Assembly: GCA_002772825.1 (NCBI GenBank)
Contig: PFDM01000028.1
Coordinates: 1-22,498, forward strand
From: Parcubacteria group bacterium CG10_big_fil_rev_8_21_14_0_10_38_31
GTDB lineage: Bacteria; Patescibacteriota; Minisyncoccia; GCA-002772825
Direction: 5' to 3'
DNA: 22,498 bases
The translations under genes and the position numbers were made by a program. Shown here piece after piece: positions 8,243 through 14,532 of the stretch; position 1 is the first letter of the stretch; each line of letters opens with the position of its first letter. Under the pieces are notes generated by a model. It had not been told where the DNA came from and searched no databases. It saw only the letters and a list, made by a program, of their open reading frames with translations.

Positions 8243-9148
8243 TTACATAGCGACAGACTTGCCTGACAATATCTTTATTGATTTGGTAATGATAGGCCTA
8301 ATATCATCATACATCCTTAAATTAATTACTTCTTTCGCCTCAAACCACTCTACACCATCAAGACCGCCGGAGTCAGACAACTTTAATTCCTTTTGATCCG
8401 TTTTCCCAAGAAAATAAAACACCCTCTTTTTTACTTTTCCTCTTTCGGGGTCAGAGGCAATATATGAATTTTCCCCAAGTTCATCCTCTATATCAATATC
8501 TAGACCCATCTCTTCTTTAATCTCTCTTTTTGCGCCCCCTTTTAGATCTTCATCTTTTTCAACTCTACCTTTGGAAAGTGTCCAAAAGCCAAAGACATCA
8601 TGAACAAAAGCGAATATGATATTGTTGTTCTCTCTCCTATAGACAACCGCGCCAGCAAGCATATCTTCCGGAAGATTGTCAGCACTAAGACTGGGATCGT
8701 CTTTTTTATTTGTATCCCCTTTCTGCGGTTCACCCAACTCTTTATAGACCGTGCCTAAAACACCGTTTACAAAACGACTTGAAGATTCACCTCCAAAAGC
8801 CTTAGCTAACTCAATAGCTTCATTAATCGCAACTTTTGGGGGAACCTCTTTCCTATTGCCGAGTAACAACTCAAAAAGACCAAGACGAATAATATTTCTA
8901 TCAACAATAGAAATTTGACTGATAGGCCATTCAGGAGCCGCTCTCTCTATAATCTTATCCAGTTTTTCTTTTTCTCTGACAATACTTAAAGATAATTTTT
9001 TAGCAAAACTCGCATCATCAATACCCGGAGCAAACTCCAAGATATCACGCTTGAGTATATCTTCAATATCCTTTTTACCATTACCATCAAAATCCCACTC
9101 AAAGAGGGCCTGAATTGCTACACTTCTTGATAAATGTCTGTTTGCCAC
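8243..9148 (-). CDS. nusB: NusB antitermination factor fused to a Nudix hydrolase domain
   Basis: This is a single 301-aa frame with two domains. Residues 1-138 are NusB: ANRHLSRSVAIQALFEWDF at the start, then ISIVDRNIIRLGLFELL, PPKVAINEAIELAKAFGG and SRFVNGVLGTVYKEL. NusB with NusE (S10) binds boxA and supports rRNA antitermination. After a polar linker (about 139-162) comes a Nudix domain with a perfect box at 194-216 (G-x5-E-x7-REIKEEMGL), including R208, E209, E212 and E213, and a C-terminal EWFEAKEV segment typical of MutT/Ap4A-type members. The substrate is unknown, most likely a nucleoside diphosphate derivative. The start is GTG 9148, giving the standard NusB N-terminus; no SD is seen. 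It lies between rpmF and rnc, an RNA-processing context. Both domains look intact. Confidence 0.92.
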   Translation of the reverse strand: MANRHLSRSVAIQALFEWDFDGNGKKDIEDILKRDILEFAPGIDDASFAKKLSLSIVREKEKLDKIIERAAPEWPISQISIVDRNIIRLGLFELLLGNRKEVPPKVAINEAIELAKAFGGESSSRFVNGVLGTVYKELGEPQKGDTNKKDDPSLSADNLPEDMLAGAVVYRRENNNIIFAFVHDVFGFWTLSKGRVEKDEDLKGGAKREIKEEMGLDIDIEDELGENSYIASDPERGKVKKRVFYFLGKTDQKELKLSDSGGLDGVEWFEAKEVINLRMYDDIRPIITKSIKILSGKSVAM

Positions 9149-9180
9149 GTTATTTGAAAAATTTTAAAAAACTATAAATC

Positions 9181-9462
9181 TTACTTTTGCGAAAGCTTTT
9201 CTGCACTAAGGGCCTTTTCCTCCATAGCTTTGCCTTCCTGAGACCGTAATTCACTCTCTTTGTTCTTCTTCTCTTTTTTAGTTAATCTTGCCAAAACATC
9301 TATCACCTCTTTACCTTTATAAAAACCGCAATTTTTACAAACTTTATGAGGCAATGTAGGCTCTCCACACTTTGAACAAGATAAAATACCAATTTTCTTT
9401 AAAAAGTGATGACTCCTTCTATTTCGGGTGTGCGCCCTTGTGTGTCTCATTCTGATTGACAT
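9181..9462 (-). CDS. rpmF: 50S ribosomal protein L32
   Basis: L32 is a small zinc-ribbon protein of the large ribosomal subunit. The basic N-terminus ([19 protein letters not shown]) precedes the ribbon [20 protein letters not shown], which has two CxxC pairs, then KGKEVIDV, the usual end of the fold. A charged tail of about 30 residues ([14 protein letters not shown] and onward) extends the protein to 93 aa, longer than the usual 55-65. The start at 9462 overlaps rnhB by 44 bp. An in-frame ATG at 9450 (MRHTRAH) would shorten it by four residues and may be the real start. The rpmF-rnc-smc proximity echoes the rpmF-plsX-fab-acpP-rnc-smc cluster of other bacteria, here without the lipid genes. 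Confidence 0.93.
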   Translation of the reverse strand: MSIRMRHTRAHTRNRRSHHFLKKIGILSCSKCGEPTLPHKVCKNCGFYKGKEVIDVLARLTKKEKKNKESELRSQEGKAMEEKALSAEKLSQK

Positions 9463-10042
9463 AATTTATACAGTTTACACAAAAAGTCTTTCGATGGCAA
9501 GAGGATAGACCATTTTTCTTAATATTCTCATAATGAAGCTTTGTCCCGTAACCTTTATGTCGATCAAACCCATACTCTGGAAAATCAGCATGTATAAGCA
9601 CCATTTTCTTATCTCGGCCAACTTTCGCCACAATCGAGGCCGCTGATATGGCCGGGATTTTCTCATCCCCCTTTATAATAGTCTCTTGTTTATATGATTC
9701 TGGCGCTCTTAGTAACCCATCGAGTAAGACTATGTCTGGCCTCCTTTTCATCTTTCTTAATACTCTTTTTACCCCAAGTAAAACGGCTCTCTGTATGCCA
9801 ATCTTATCAATCATACTATTGCTAATCGATGAGGTGTGATATTCAAAATTATTTCTTAAAACTTGACTCCATTCTTCTCGTTTTTTCTGACTTATTTTCT
9901 TAGAATCTTTTATCCCTTTAAGCAATTTTAATTTATGCTTGTCTTTCATGTCCACCAAGACAGCACCGACAAAAACCGGCCCCGCAAGTGGACCCCGCCC
10001 CGCTTCATCTATACCTACAACATATCTCAGTTTTTTACTCAT
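9419..10042 (-). CDS. rnhB: Ribonuclease HII
   Basis: RNase HII removes ribonucleotides misincorporated in DNA and RNA primers by cutting the RNA strand of hybrids. Visible: [14 protein letters not shown] with catalytic D11/E12, [15 protein letters not shown] with the third carboxylate, [14 protein letters not shown], and [23 protein letters not shown] before the usual HRKTF. The length of 207 aa is normal. The C-terminus ([26 protein letters not shown]) is cysteine-containing and its last codons overlap rpmF. The protein starts at ATG 10042. It is the first gene after the downstream 35-bp repeat, so its promoter probably lies at about 10045-10126 within or beside that repeat. Confidence 0.96.
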   Translation of the reverse strand: MSKKLRYVVGIDEAGRGPLAGPVFVGAVLVDMKDKHKLKLLKGIKDSKKISQKKREEWSQVLRNNFEYHTSSISNSMIDKIGIQRAVLLGVKRVLRKMKRRPDIVLLDGLLRAPESYKQETIIKGDEKIPAISAASIVAKVGRDKKMVLIHADFPEYGFDRHKGYGTKLHYENIKKNGLSSCHRKTFCVNCINYVNQNETHKGAHPK

Positions 10043-10091
10043 TATTTATATTTTAAAGTGAGCTTTTTGTTTTCAGTGTAAAATATAAAAA

Positions 10092-10126
10092 TATACAAAA
10101 TGACACGACCGTTACAAAATGTATAC
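10092..10126. repeat. 35-bp direct repeat, copy 1 (rnhB side)
   Basis: The copy is identical over 35 bp to 10710-10744 and contains ATGACACGACCGTTAC plus two TACAAAATG blocks 19 bp apart. It ends 2 bp before the stop codon of the Cas2-like gene and lies 50-85 bp upstream of rnhB. On the minus strand, TTGTAA followed after 16 nt by TATATT (overlapping the end of the copy) could be an rnhB promoter. This suggests a shared operator, or the scar of a duplication. Confidence 0.95.
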
Positions 10127-10128
10127 TT

Positions 10129-10689
10129 CTAAGAAAGACGGAATTCTTTCTTTAGCCATTTATCATTCTCTATTTTCTCTGCAATTACATATAAAATATC
10201 TTTACCTGTTTTTAGATACGACTTAAGCATGATTACAACACTCTCACATTCATAAGGATAAACCCAAACACTATTTTGAAGCTTAACAAAACCTAAATTT
10301 ACTAGCTCTTTTCTTAATAAATCTCTTGACCCTCTTCTTTCCTCCTTAATATCAAAAACAATGATTCTCCATTTTTGATCCCATTTTCTAGGTTTCTTTA
10401 TAACAGTCTCTCCCAATTGATATTTGAGCCATTTTTCTTTTCCTTTTTCAGTTAAACTGACAAAAATTTTTCCATTTCGATTTTTAAATTCAATGTAGCC
10501 ACCAGCTTTTAATCTTTCTATGCTTTTGTTCAAATATTGCTTCTTATTATATTTTCTTTTATCTCTATCATAAAAAATATCTAAGGCTTGTAGTGCATTA
10601 GGCGCTAAAACAGCCATACTTATGAGACCTGCCAAGGCAATGGTCTTTAGAATTATTTTTGCAACTTTAATTTGCTTTTTTCTATCCAC
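10129..10689 (-). CDS. Membrane-anchored winged-helix protein with Cas2-like (PaaX C-terminal type) domain
   Basis: The architecture resembles PaaX-type repressors with an added membrane helix. From the chosen GTG at 10689 (186 aa): a basic start (DRKKQIKVAK), a hydrophobic helix (IILKTIALAGLISMAVLAPN), a winged-helix-like region (KKQYLNKSIERLKAGGYIEF, then GKIFVSLTEKGKEKWLKY), and a ferredoxin-like Cas2-type domain (KWRIIVFDIKEERRGSRDLL, then NSVWVYPYECES and KDILYVIAEKI). The frame is open to ATG 10746, but that stretch translates the 35-bp repeat and promoter. The GTG is 7 nt after a TATAAT, implying a leaderless mRNA. It looks more AT-rich than its neighbours and is flanked by perfect 35-bp repeats. 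Similar proteins are often labelled Cas2 in CPR genomes, but no CRISPR array or cas1 is present here. A DNA-binding regulator is my inference. Confidence 0.75.
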   Translation of the reverse strand: MDRKKQIKVAKIILKTIALAGLISMAVLAPNALQALDIFYDRDKRKYNKKQYLNKSIERLKAGGYIEFKNRNGKIFVSLTEKGKEKWLKYQLGETVIKKPRKWDQKWRIIVFDIKEERRGSRDLLRKELVNLGFVKLQNSVWVYPYECESVVIMLKSYLKTGKDILYVIAEKIENDKWLKKEFRLS

Positions 10690-10695
10690 AATTTC

Positions 10696-10724
10696 ATTAT
10701 ACAACAATGTATACAAAATGACAC
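10696..10724 (-). promoter_or_regulatory. Promoter of the Cas2-like gene, overlapping repeat copy 2
   Basis: On the minus strand, GTGTCA (10719-10724, inside the 35-bp repeat) is spaced 17 nt from a perfect TATAAT (10696-10701). A further palindrome TATACA-ACAA-TGTATA (10698-10713) covers the -10. GTG 10689 is 7 nt after the -10. The overlap suggests autoregulation. Confidence 0.6.
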
Positions 10725-10744
10725 GACCGTTACAAAATGTATAC
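10710..10744. repeat. 35-bp direct repeat, copy 2 (upstream of the Cas2-like gene)
   Basis: It is identical to 10092-10126. With the adjoining base the copy is bounded by GTATAC at both ends, so the outer edges form an inverted repeat while the inside carries direct TACAAAATG blocks. It holds the -35 of the Cas2-like gene's promoter. Confidence 0.95.
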
Positions 10745-10911
10745 ATTATTTAAATACATTGTTTAAGTGTTTAAGTTATTTGATGGTAAGAAAAAAAACT
10801 CATAAAAAATTAGTCTTATAAGCTTTTTAAAAGACCAAAACCTTCTATTAACATCCAACCGTATGGAAGATATTTAAGATATTTGTCAACGGTTTTATGA
10901 ATATTTGTTTC

Positions 10912-10920
10912 TGCTATAAT
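10912..10920 (+). promoter_or_regulatory. Extended -10 promoter of dnaE
   Basis: TGCTATAAT (extended -10, perfect hexamer at 10915-10920) lies 11 nt before the dnaE ATG, leaving a 5' leader of about 5 nt. No good -35 exists at 17 nt. The 10747-10931 divergent region otherwise holds AT-rich sequence and no gene. Confidence 0.65.
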
Positions 10921-10931
10921 AAAACAATCTT

Positions 10932-13900
10932 ATGTCATCTGAATTTGTACATCTTCATGTCCATAGTCATTACTCCTTATTAGATGGATTGGCTAAAATT
11001 GATGACCTGGTAAAAATGGCTAAAGAGTATGAAATGTCAGCTCTTGCCCTTACCGATCATGGCAATATGTATGGCGCTATTGAATTCTACAAAAAATGCA
11101 AAAAAGCCGGCATAAAACCAATTATAGGGTCGGAGGTTTATGTTGCCTTTGAATCACGCCATGACAAGAGGCCGGGTATAGATAACAAAAGGTATCATCT
11201 TGTCTTACTGGCCAAAAATGAAATAGGGTATAAAAATCTCATAAAACTGGTAACTCTCTCAAATCTTGAAGGTTATTACTATAAACCAAGAATAGACAAA
11301 GAGATTTTACGCAAATACCATGAAGGATTGATAGGACTTACTGCTTGTTTAGCCGGAGAGGTTCCGAAAGCGATATTGAACGAATCCGATCTTAAGAGAG
11401 CTGAAAAAGTTGCTCTTGAATACGAAGAAATATTTGGCAAGGGTAATTTCTATCTGGAGATTGGGCACCACCCTACAATAAGCGAATTCAACATACTCAA
11501 TGAAAAGATGCCCCTCCTTTCAAAAAAGACCGGCGTCCCTTTAGTCGCCACCCAAGATGTGCATTACATAAAATCAACTGATAATGTAGCGCATGATACA
11601 TTAGTTGCCATACAGACAAATTCCACACTAAGCGATACAAACCGAATGACGATGAAAGATGAAGATTTCTCTTTCACCTCTCCTAAGATAATGGCGAAAA
11701 ATTTTAAACATATCCCCGAGGCAATCACAAATAGTATCAAAATTGCCGATATGTGCGACATTAAACTTGATCTGGGAAAATGGGTTTTCCCAAAAGTTGA
11801 AACCAAAAATAACGCTTCACCGGAAGACGAGCTCTGCAGGATGTCCCACGAAAGACTTGATGATTTTGTCATTCGCGAAAAGTTTGATGACGAAAAAAAA
11901 GATAAAGCAAAAAAACGATTAGAATACGAACTCAATATAATAAACACCAAAGGATATGCTCCTTACTTTCTAATAGTTTCAGATATTATAAACTTCGCTC
12001 ATAAAAATAACATTTTTACAAACACAAGAGGGTCAGCTGCCGGCTCTTTCACTTCTTACCTTATAGGAATCACAAATGTTGACCCTTTAAAATACAAGCT
12101 TCCTTTTGAGCGTTTCTTAAACCCAGACAGGCCTTCACCCCCTGATATTGATATGGATTTTGCCGATGACAAAAGAGATGCTGTTCTTAATTATGTAAAA
12201 GAAAAATACGGCATAGATAAAGTCGCTCAAATAGGAACCTTTGGTACCATGATGGCCAAAGGGAGTGTGCGAGATGTAACACGAGCATTGGGCTACCCTT
12301 ATGACTTGGGAGATAAAATAGCAAGCCTCATACCTTTAGGGTCGCAGGGTTTCCCGATGACAATAGATACCGCCGTCAAGATAACGCCTGAACTTTCCAC
12401 TTTGTATAAAAATGATGAAAAAGTAAAAAAAATTATAAACTTGGCAAAAAAAATTGAAGGTTGTGCCAGACACATCTCTGTTCACGCTGCCGGTGTAGTT
12501 ATCTCCCCTACCGAACTCACGGACTTCGTCCCTCTTCAGTTTGAACCGAAAGGAGAAAAGGTTATTACTCAATACGACATGCACGCTGTTGAAGATGCAG
12601 GGCTTCTAAAATTTGATTTTCTAGGTATAAGGAACTTGTCAATATTGGGAAACGCAGTAAGTCTTGTTAAAAAATTTCGCGACATAGTTGTAGATATAGA
12701 GAATATACCACTTGACGATGAAAAAACTTTTAAAATTCTTAGTAAAGGCGAGACAATGGGGTTATTCCAATTAGGCGGAACCGGGATGACAAGGTGGCTT
12801 CGTGAACTAAAACCGTCAACAATACACGATATCAACGCCATGGTTGCGCTCTTCAGACCCGGCCCCATGGAAAACATCCCTGAATACATCAAAAGGAAAC
12901 ATGATTCTTCACAGATAAGATACTTAGACCCGAGATTAGAAGAAATATTATCAGAGTCTTACGGAGTTATTACTTACCAAGATGATGTCCTTCTTATAGC
13001 GATAAACTTAGCCGGGTTCACATGGATAGAAGCAGACAAGCTCAGGAAAGCCATGGGTAAAAAAATACCGGCAGAAATGGCCGCCCAAAAGGAAAAGTTG
13101 CTATCCGGCTTTATTGAAAATGGATTAGACGGAAATAAAGCTGAAGAACTTTGGAGGCTTATAGAGCCGTTTGCCGCTTATGGGTTTAATAAGGCCCACG
13201 CCGCAAGCTACGGAAGAGTGGCTTATCAAACAGCTTATATGAAAGCAAACTTCCCTGCTGAATACATGACAGCCGTCCTCACGGCAGAATCAGGAGATAC
13301 AGAAAAGATAGCCGAGACGATAAGCGAGTGTAAAAAAATGAGAATACCCGTACTCCCTCCGGAAATAAATGAGAGCTTCGGAAGATTCACCGTTATAAAA
13401 TCCACAACTAAAAGCCATTCGGACAATTCTAAGGAAGGCTCTTCCACTGGCGACCAAATCCGCTTTGGATTATATACGATTAAAAATCTAGGCTCAGAGA
13501 TAGCCGACGCAATAATAGAAGAAAGAAAAATCAATGGAAAATTTAATTCTTTTTCTAACTTCCTTGAACGAGTAAGGCATAAAAATTTAAATAAGAAATC
13601 CCTTGAAAGTCTTATAAAAGCCGGTGCTATGGATTCATTAGGAGAAAGGGGTCAACTTATAAACAATATGGAAGAAGCATTAGAATACAATAAGGAACTG
13701 GCAAAATCAGTCGGACAAAATCAGAATTCGCTTTTCGGTTTAATGGGAGACCAGTCAAGTATACCGGCATTCACCTTAAAAGAAAGTCCTATCGCTCTTG
13801 CAGAAGAAAAACTTTCTTGGGAAAAAGATTTACTCGGATTATATGTGTCGGGTCACCCCTTAGACAAATTCAAAGAAAGGTTTGAAGAAAAAAATATTTC

Positions 13901-14177
13901 CATAAAGAAAACAAAAGAACTCATAAGCGGAATATCAGCTGTCGTCGCAGGTATAGTGGAGTCAGTAAAACTGATAACAACAAAAAAAGGCGATCAAATG
14001 TGCTTTATGAGGATAGCGGACATATCCGACAATATTGAGATTGTAGTCTTTCCGAAGAAATTCACTGATTATAAAGAACTTCTTTTAAACGATAAGATAC
14101 TAGCCATAGAAGGCACAGTATCCAAAAGAGATGGCAGTATATCAATCCTCGCAGAAAAAATAAAAGAATTAAAATGA
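10932..14177 (+). CDS. dnaE: DNA polymerase III subunit alpha
   Basis: This is the catalytic subunit of the replicative DNA polymerase. An N-terminal PHP domain (FVHLHVHSHYSLLDG, LALTDHGNMYG, IGSEVY) keeps the metal-binding His pattern, so it may be an active or structural metal site. The C-family polymerase core shows NTRGSAAGS, PDIDMDF with D405 and D407, the third catalytic Asp D562 in KFDFLG, FQLGGTGM, ALFRPGPM and FNKAHAASYGRVAYQTAYMK. A helix-hairpin region (NFLERVRHKNLNKKSLESLIKAGAMDSLG) and an OB fold (about 1000-1081) end the protein. At 1,081 aa it stops right after the OB fold. The longer DnaE of E. coli (1,160 aa) has a further tau-binding tail, so clamp-loader contact may differ. 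It has its own promoter and a near-leaderless start at ATG 10932. No intein or frameshift is seen. Confidence 0.98.
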   Translation: MSSEFVHLHVHSHYSLLDGLAKIDDLVKMAKEYEMSALALTDHGNMYGAIEFYKKCKKAGIKPIIGSEVYVAFESRHDKRPGIDNKRYHLVLLAKNEIGYKNLIKLVTLSNLEGYYYKPRIDKEILRKYHEGLIGLTACLAGEVPKAILNESDLKRAEKVALEYEEIFGKGNFYLEIGHHPTISEFNILNEKMPLLSKKTGVPLVATQDVHYIKSTDNVAHDTLVAIQTNSTLSDTNRMTMKDEDFSFTSPKIMAKNFKHIPEAITNSIKIADMCDIKLDLGKWVFPKVETKNNASPEDELCRMSHERLDDFVIREKFDDEKKDKAKKRLEYELNIINTKGYAPYFLIVSDIINFAHKNNIFTNTRGSAAGSFTSYLIGITNVDPLKYKLPFERFLNPDRPSPPDIDMDFADDKRDAVLNYVKEKYGIDKVAQIGTFGTMMAKGSVRDVTRALGYPYDLGDKIASLIPLGSQGFPMTIDTAVKITPELSTLYKNDEKVKKIINLAKKIEGCARHISVHAAGVVISPTELTDFVPLQFEPKGEKVITQYDMHAVEDAGLLKFDFLGIRNLSILGNAVSLVKKFRDIVVDIENIPLDDEKTFKILSKGETMGLFQLGGTGMTRWLRELKPSTIHDINAMVALFRPGPMENIPEYIKRKHDSSQIRYLDPRLEEILSESYGVITYQDDVLLIAINLAGFTWIEADKLRKAMGKKIPAEMAAQKEKLLSGFIENGLDGNKAEELWRLIEPFAAYGFNKAHAASYGRVAYQTAYMKANFPAEYMTAVLTAESGDTEKIAETISECKKMRIPVLPPEINESFGRFTVIKSTTKSHSDNSKEGSSTGDQIRFGLYTIKNLGSEIADAIIEERKINGKFNSFSNFLERVRHKNLNKKSLESLIKAGAMDSLGERGQLINNMEEALEYNKELAKSVGQNQNSLFGLMGDQSSIPAFTLKESPIALAEEKLSWEKDLLGLYVSGHPLDKFKERFEEKNISIKKTKELISGISAVVAGIVESVKLITTKKGDQMCFMRIADISDNIEIVVFPKKFTDYKELLLNDKILAIEGTVSKRDGSISILAEKIKELK

Positions 14178-14312
14178 ATCTACATTCAAATAAGTAACCA
14201 CAACATTTCCACCTCGTCGTCATCCCGCCATCTCTATATTACCAATTTCACAACATTTATATCCATTCTTATCGTCAAAATCAATAATCTTAATTTCCTT
14301 AAGAACGGTCAT
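14169..14312 (-). pseudogene. Possible decayed small reading frame opposite the dnaE end
   Basis: From ATG 14312 on the minus strand, 30 codons read MTVLKEIKIIDFDDKNGYKC and onward to an in-frame TGA (14220-14222). The same frame then continues 16 codons (RRGGNVVVTYLNVDSF) to TAA at 14169, overlapping dnaE tail to tail. The composition is protein-like across the stop, as in a broken gene remnant. No homology is recognised and chance is possible. It overlaps the inverted repeat at 14274-14351. Confidence 0.2.
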
Positions 14313-14351
14313 AGAGGGAAATTCTACGGAAATTAAATTATTGATTTTGAC
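14274..14351. repeat. Long inverted repeat (25/24-bp arms, 29-nt loop)
   Basis: The left arm 14274-14298 begins GTCAAAATCAATAAT, and the right arm 14328-14351 is its complement (ends ATTATTGATTTTGAC). The only difference is a one-base indel near the CTTAATTTCC end. No U tract follows on either strand, so it is not a simple terminator. It could be a structured RNA, a protein-binding site or an inverted duplication. Confidence 0.85.
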
Positions 14352-14516
14352 TTAACTATGAGGGAAACTCGGAACCCATAATTTTTCCACTCAGTCACTC
14401 GTTTATTTATAGTTAATCCTCCAAAGGATGAAAATGTCGTGAAATTAGTATTTTACTAAGCGTTGCAATTGATTGTTGAACTGGGGTAGTGGTTTATTTT
14501 TAATTTTAATAAACTA

Positions 14517-14525
14517 TGGTAATAT
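14517..14525 (+). promoter_or_regulatory. Probable extended -10 promoter of thrS
   Basis: TGGTAATAT matches an extended -10 (TAATAT at 14520-14525), with the thrS ATG 8 nt further on, so transcription would start at or next to the start codon. The -35 is weak. Confidence 0.4.
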
Positions 14526-14532
14526 TCTATCT

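Larger units (their letters stand above)
14178..14532. other. 355-bp intergenic region between dnaE and thrS
   Basis: No intact gene, tRNA or T-box hallmark is visible. It holds a long inverted repeat (14274-14351), a possible minus-strand gene remnant (14169-14312), an imperfect direct repeat around AGGGAAA/CGGAA (14310-14332 and 14356-14377), and the thrS promoter at its right end. No T-tract terminator for dnaE is apparent. Confidence 0.7.

Noticed and set aside
10129..10746. CRISPR adaptation locus based on the Cas2-like domain and flanking repeats
   Set aside because: Only two 35-bp repeats exist, 618 bp apart with a gene between them; there are no spacer units and no cas1. The winged helix and membrane helix point to a regulator.
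10690..10746. ATG 10746 as the start of the Cas2-like gene
   Set aside because: That stretch is the 35-bp repeat plus promoter; GTG 10689 directly follows a TATAAT at leaderless spacing and gives the expected basic start before the membrane helix.
10801..10850. Terminator-like weak stem (GTCTT/AAGAC) upstream of dnaE
   Set aside because: The stem is about 5 bp with an uncertain loop and no gene ends there.
14220..14222. TGA recoding (selenocysteine or code 25) in the small minus-strand frame
   Set aside because: dnaE and thrS end in TGA and no clear conserved frame demands read-through; decay or chance is simpler.
14178..14532. T-box riboswitch upstream of thrS
   Set aside because: No AGGGTGGNACCGCG-like T-box sequence or antiterminator/terminator pair is seen, and the promoter appears to sit right at the start codon.
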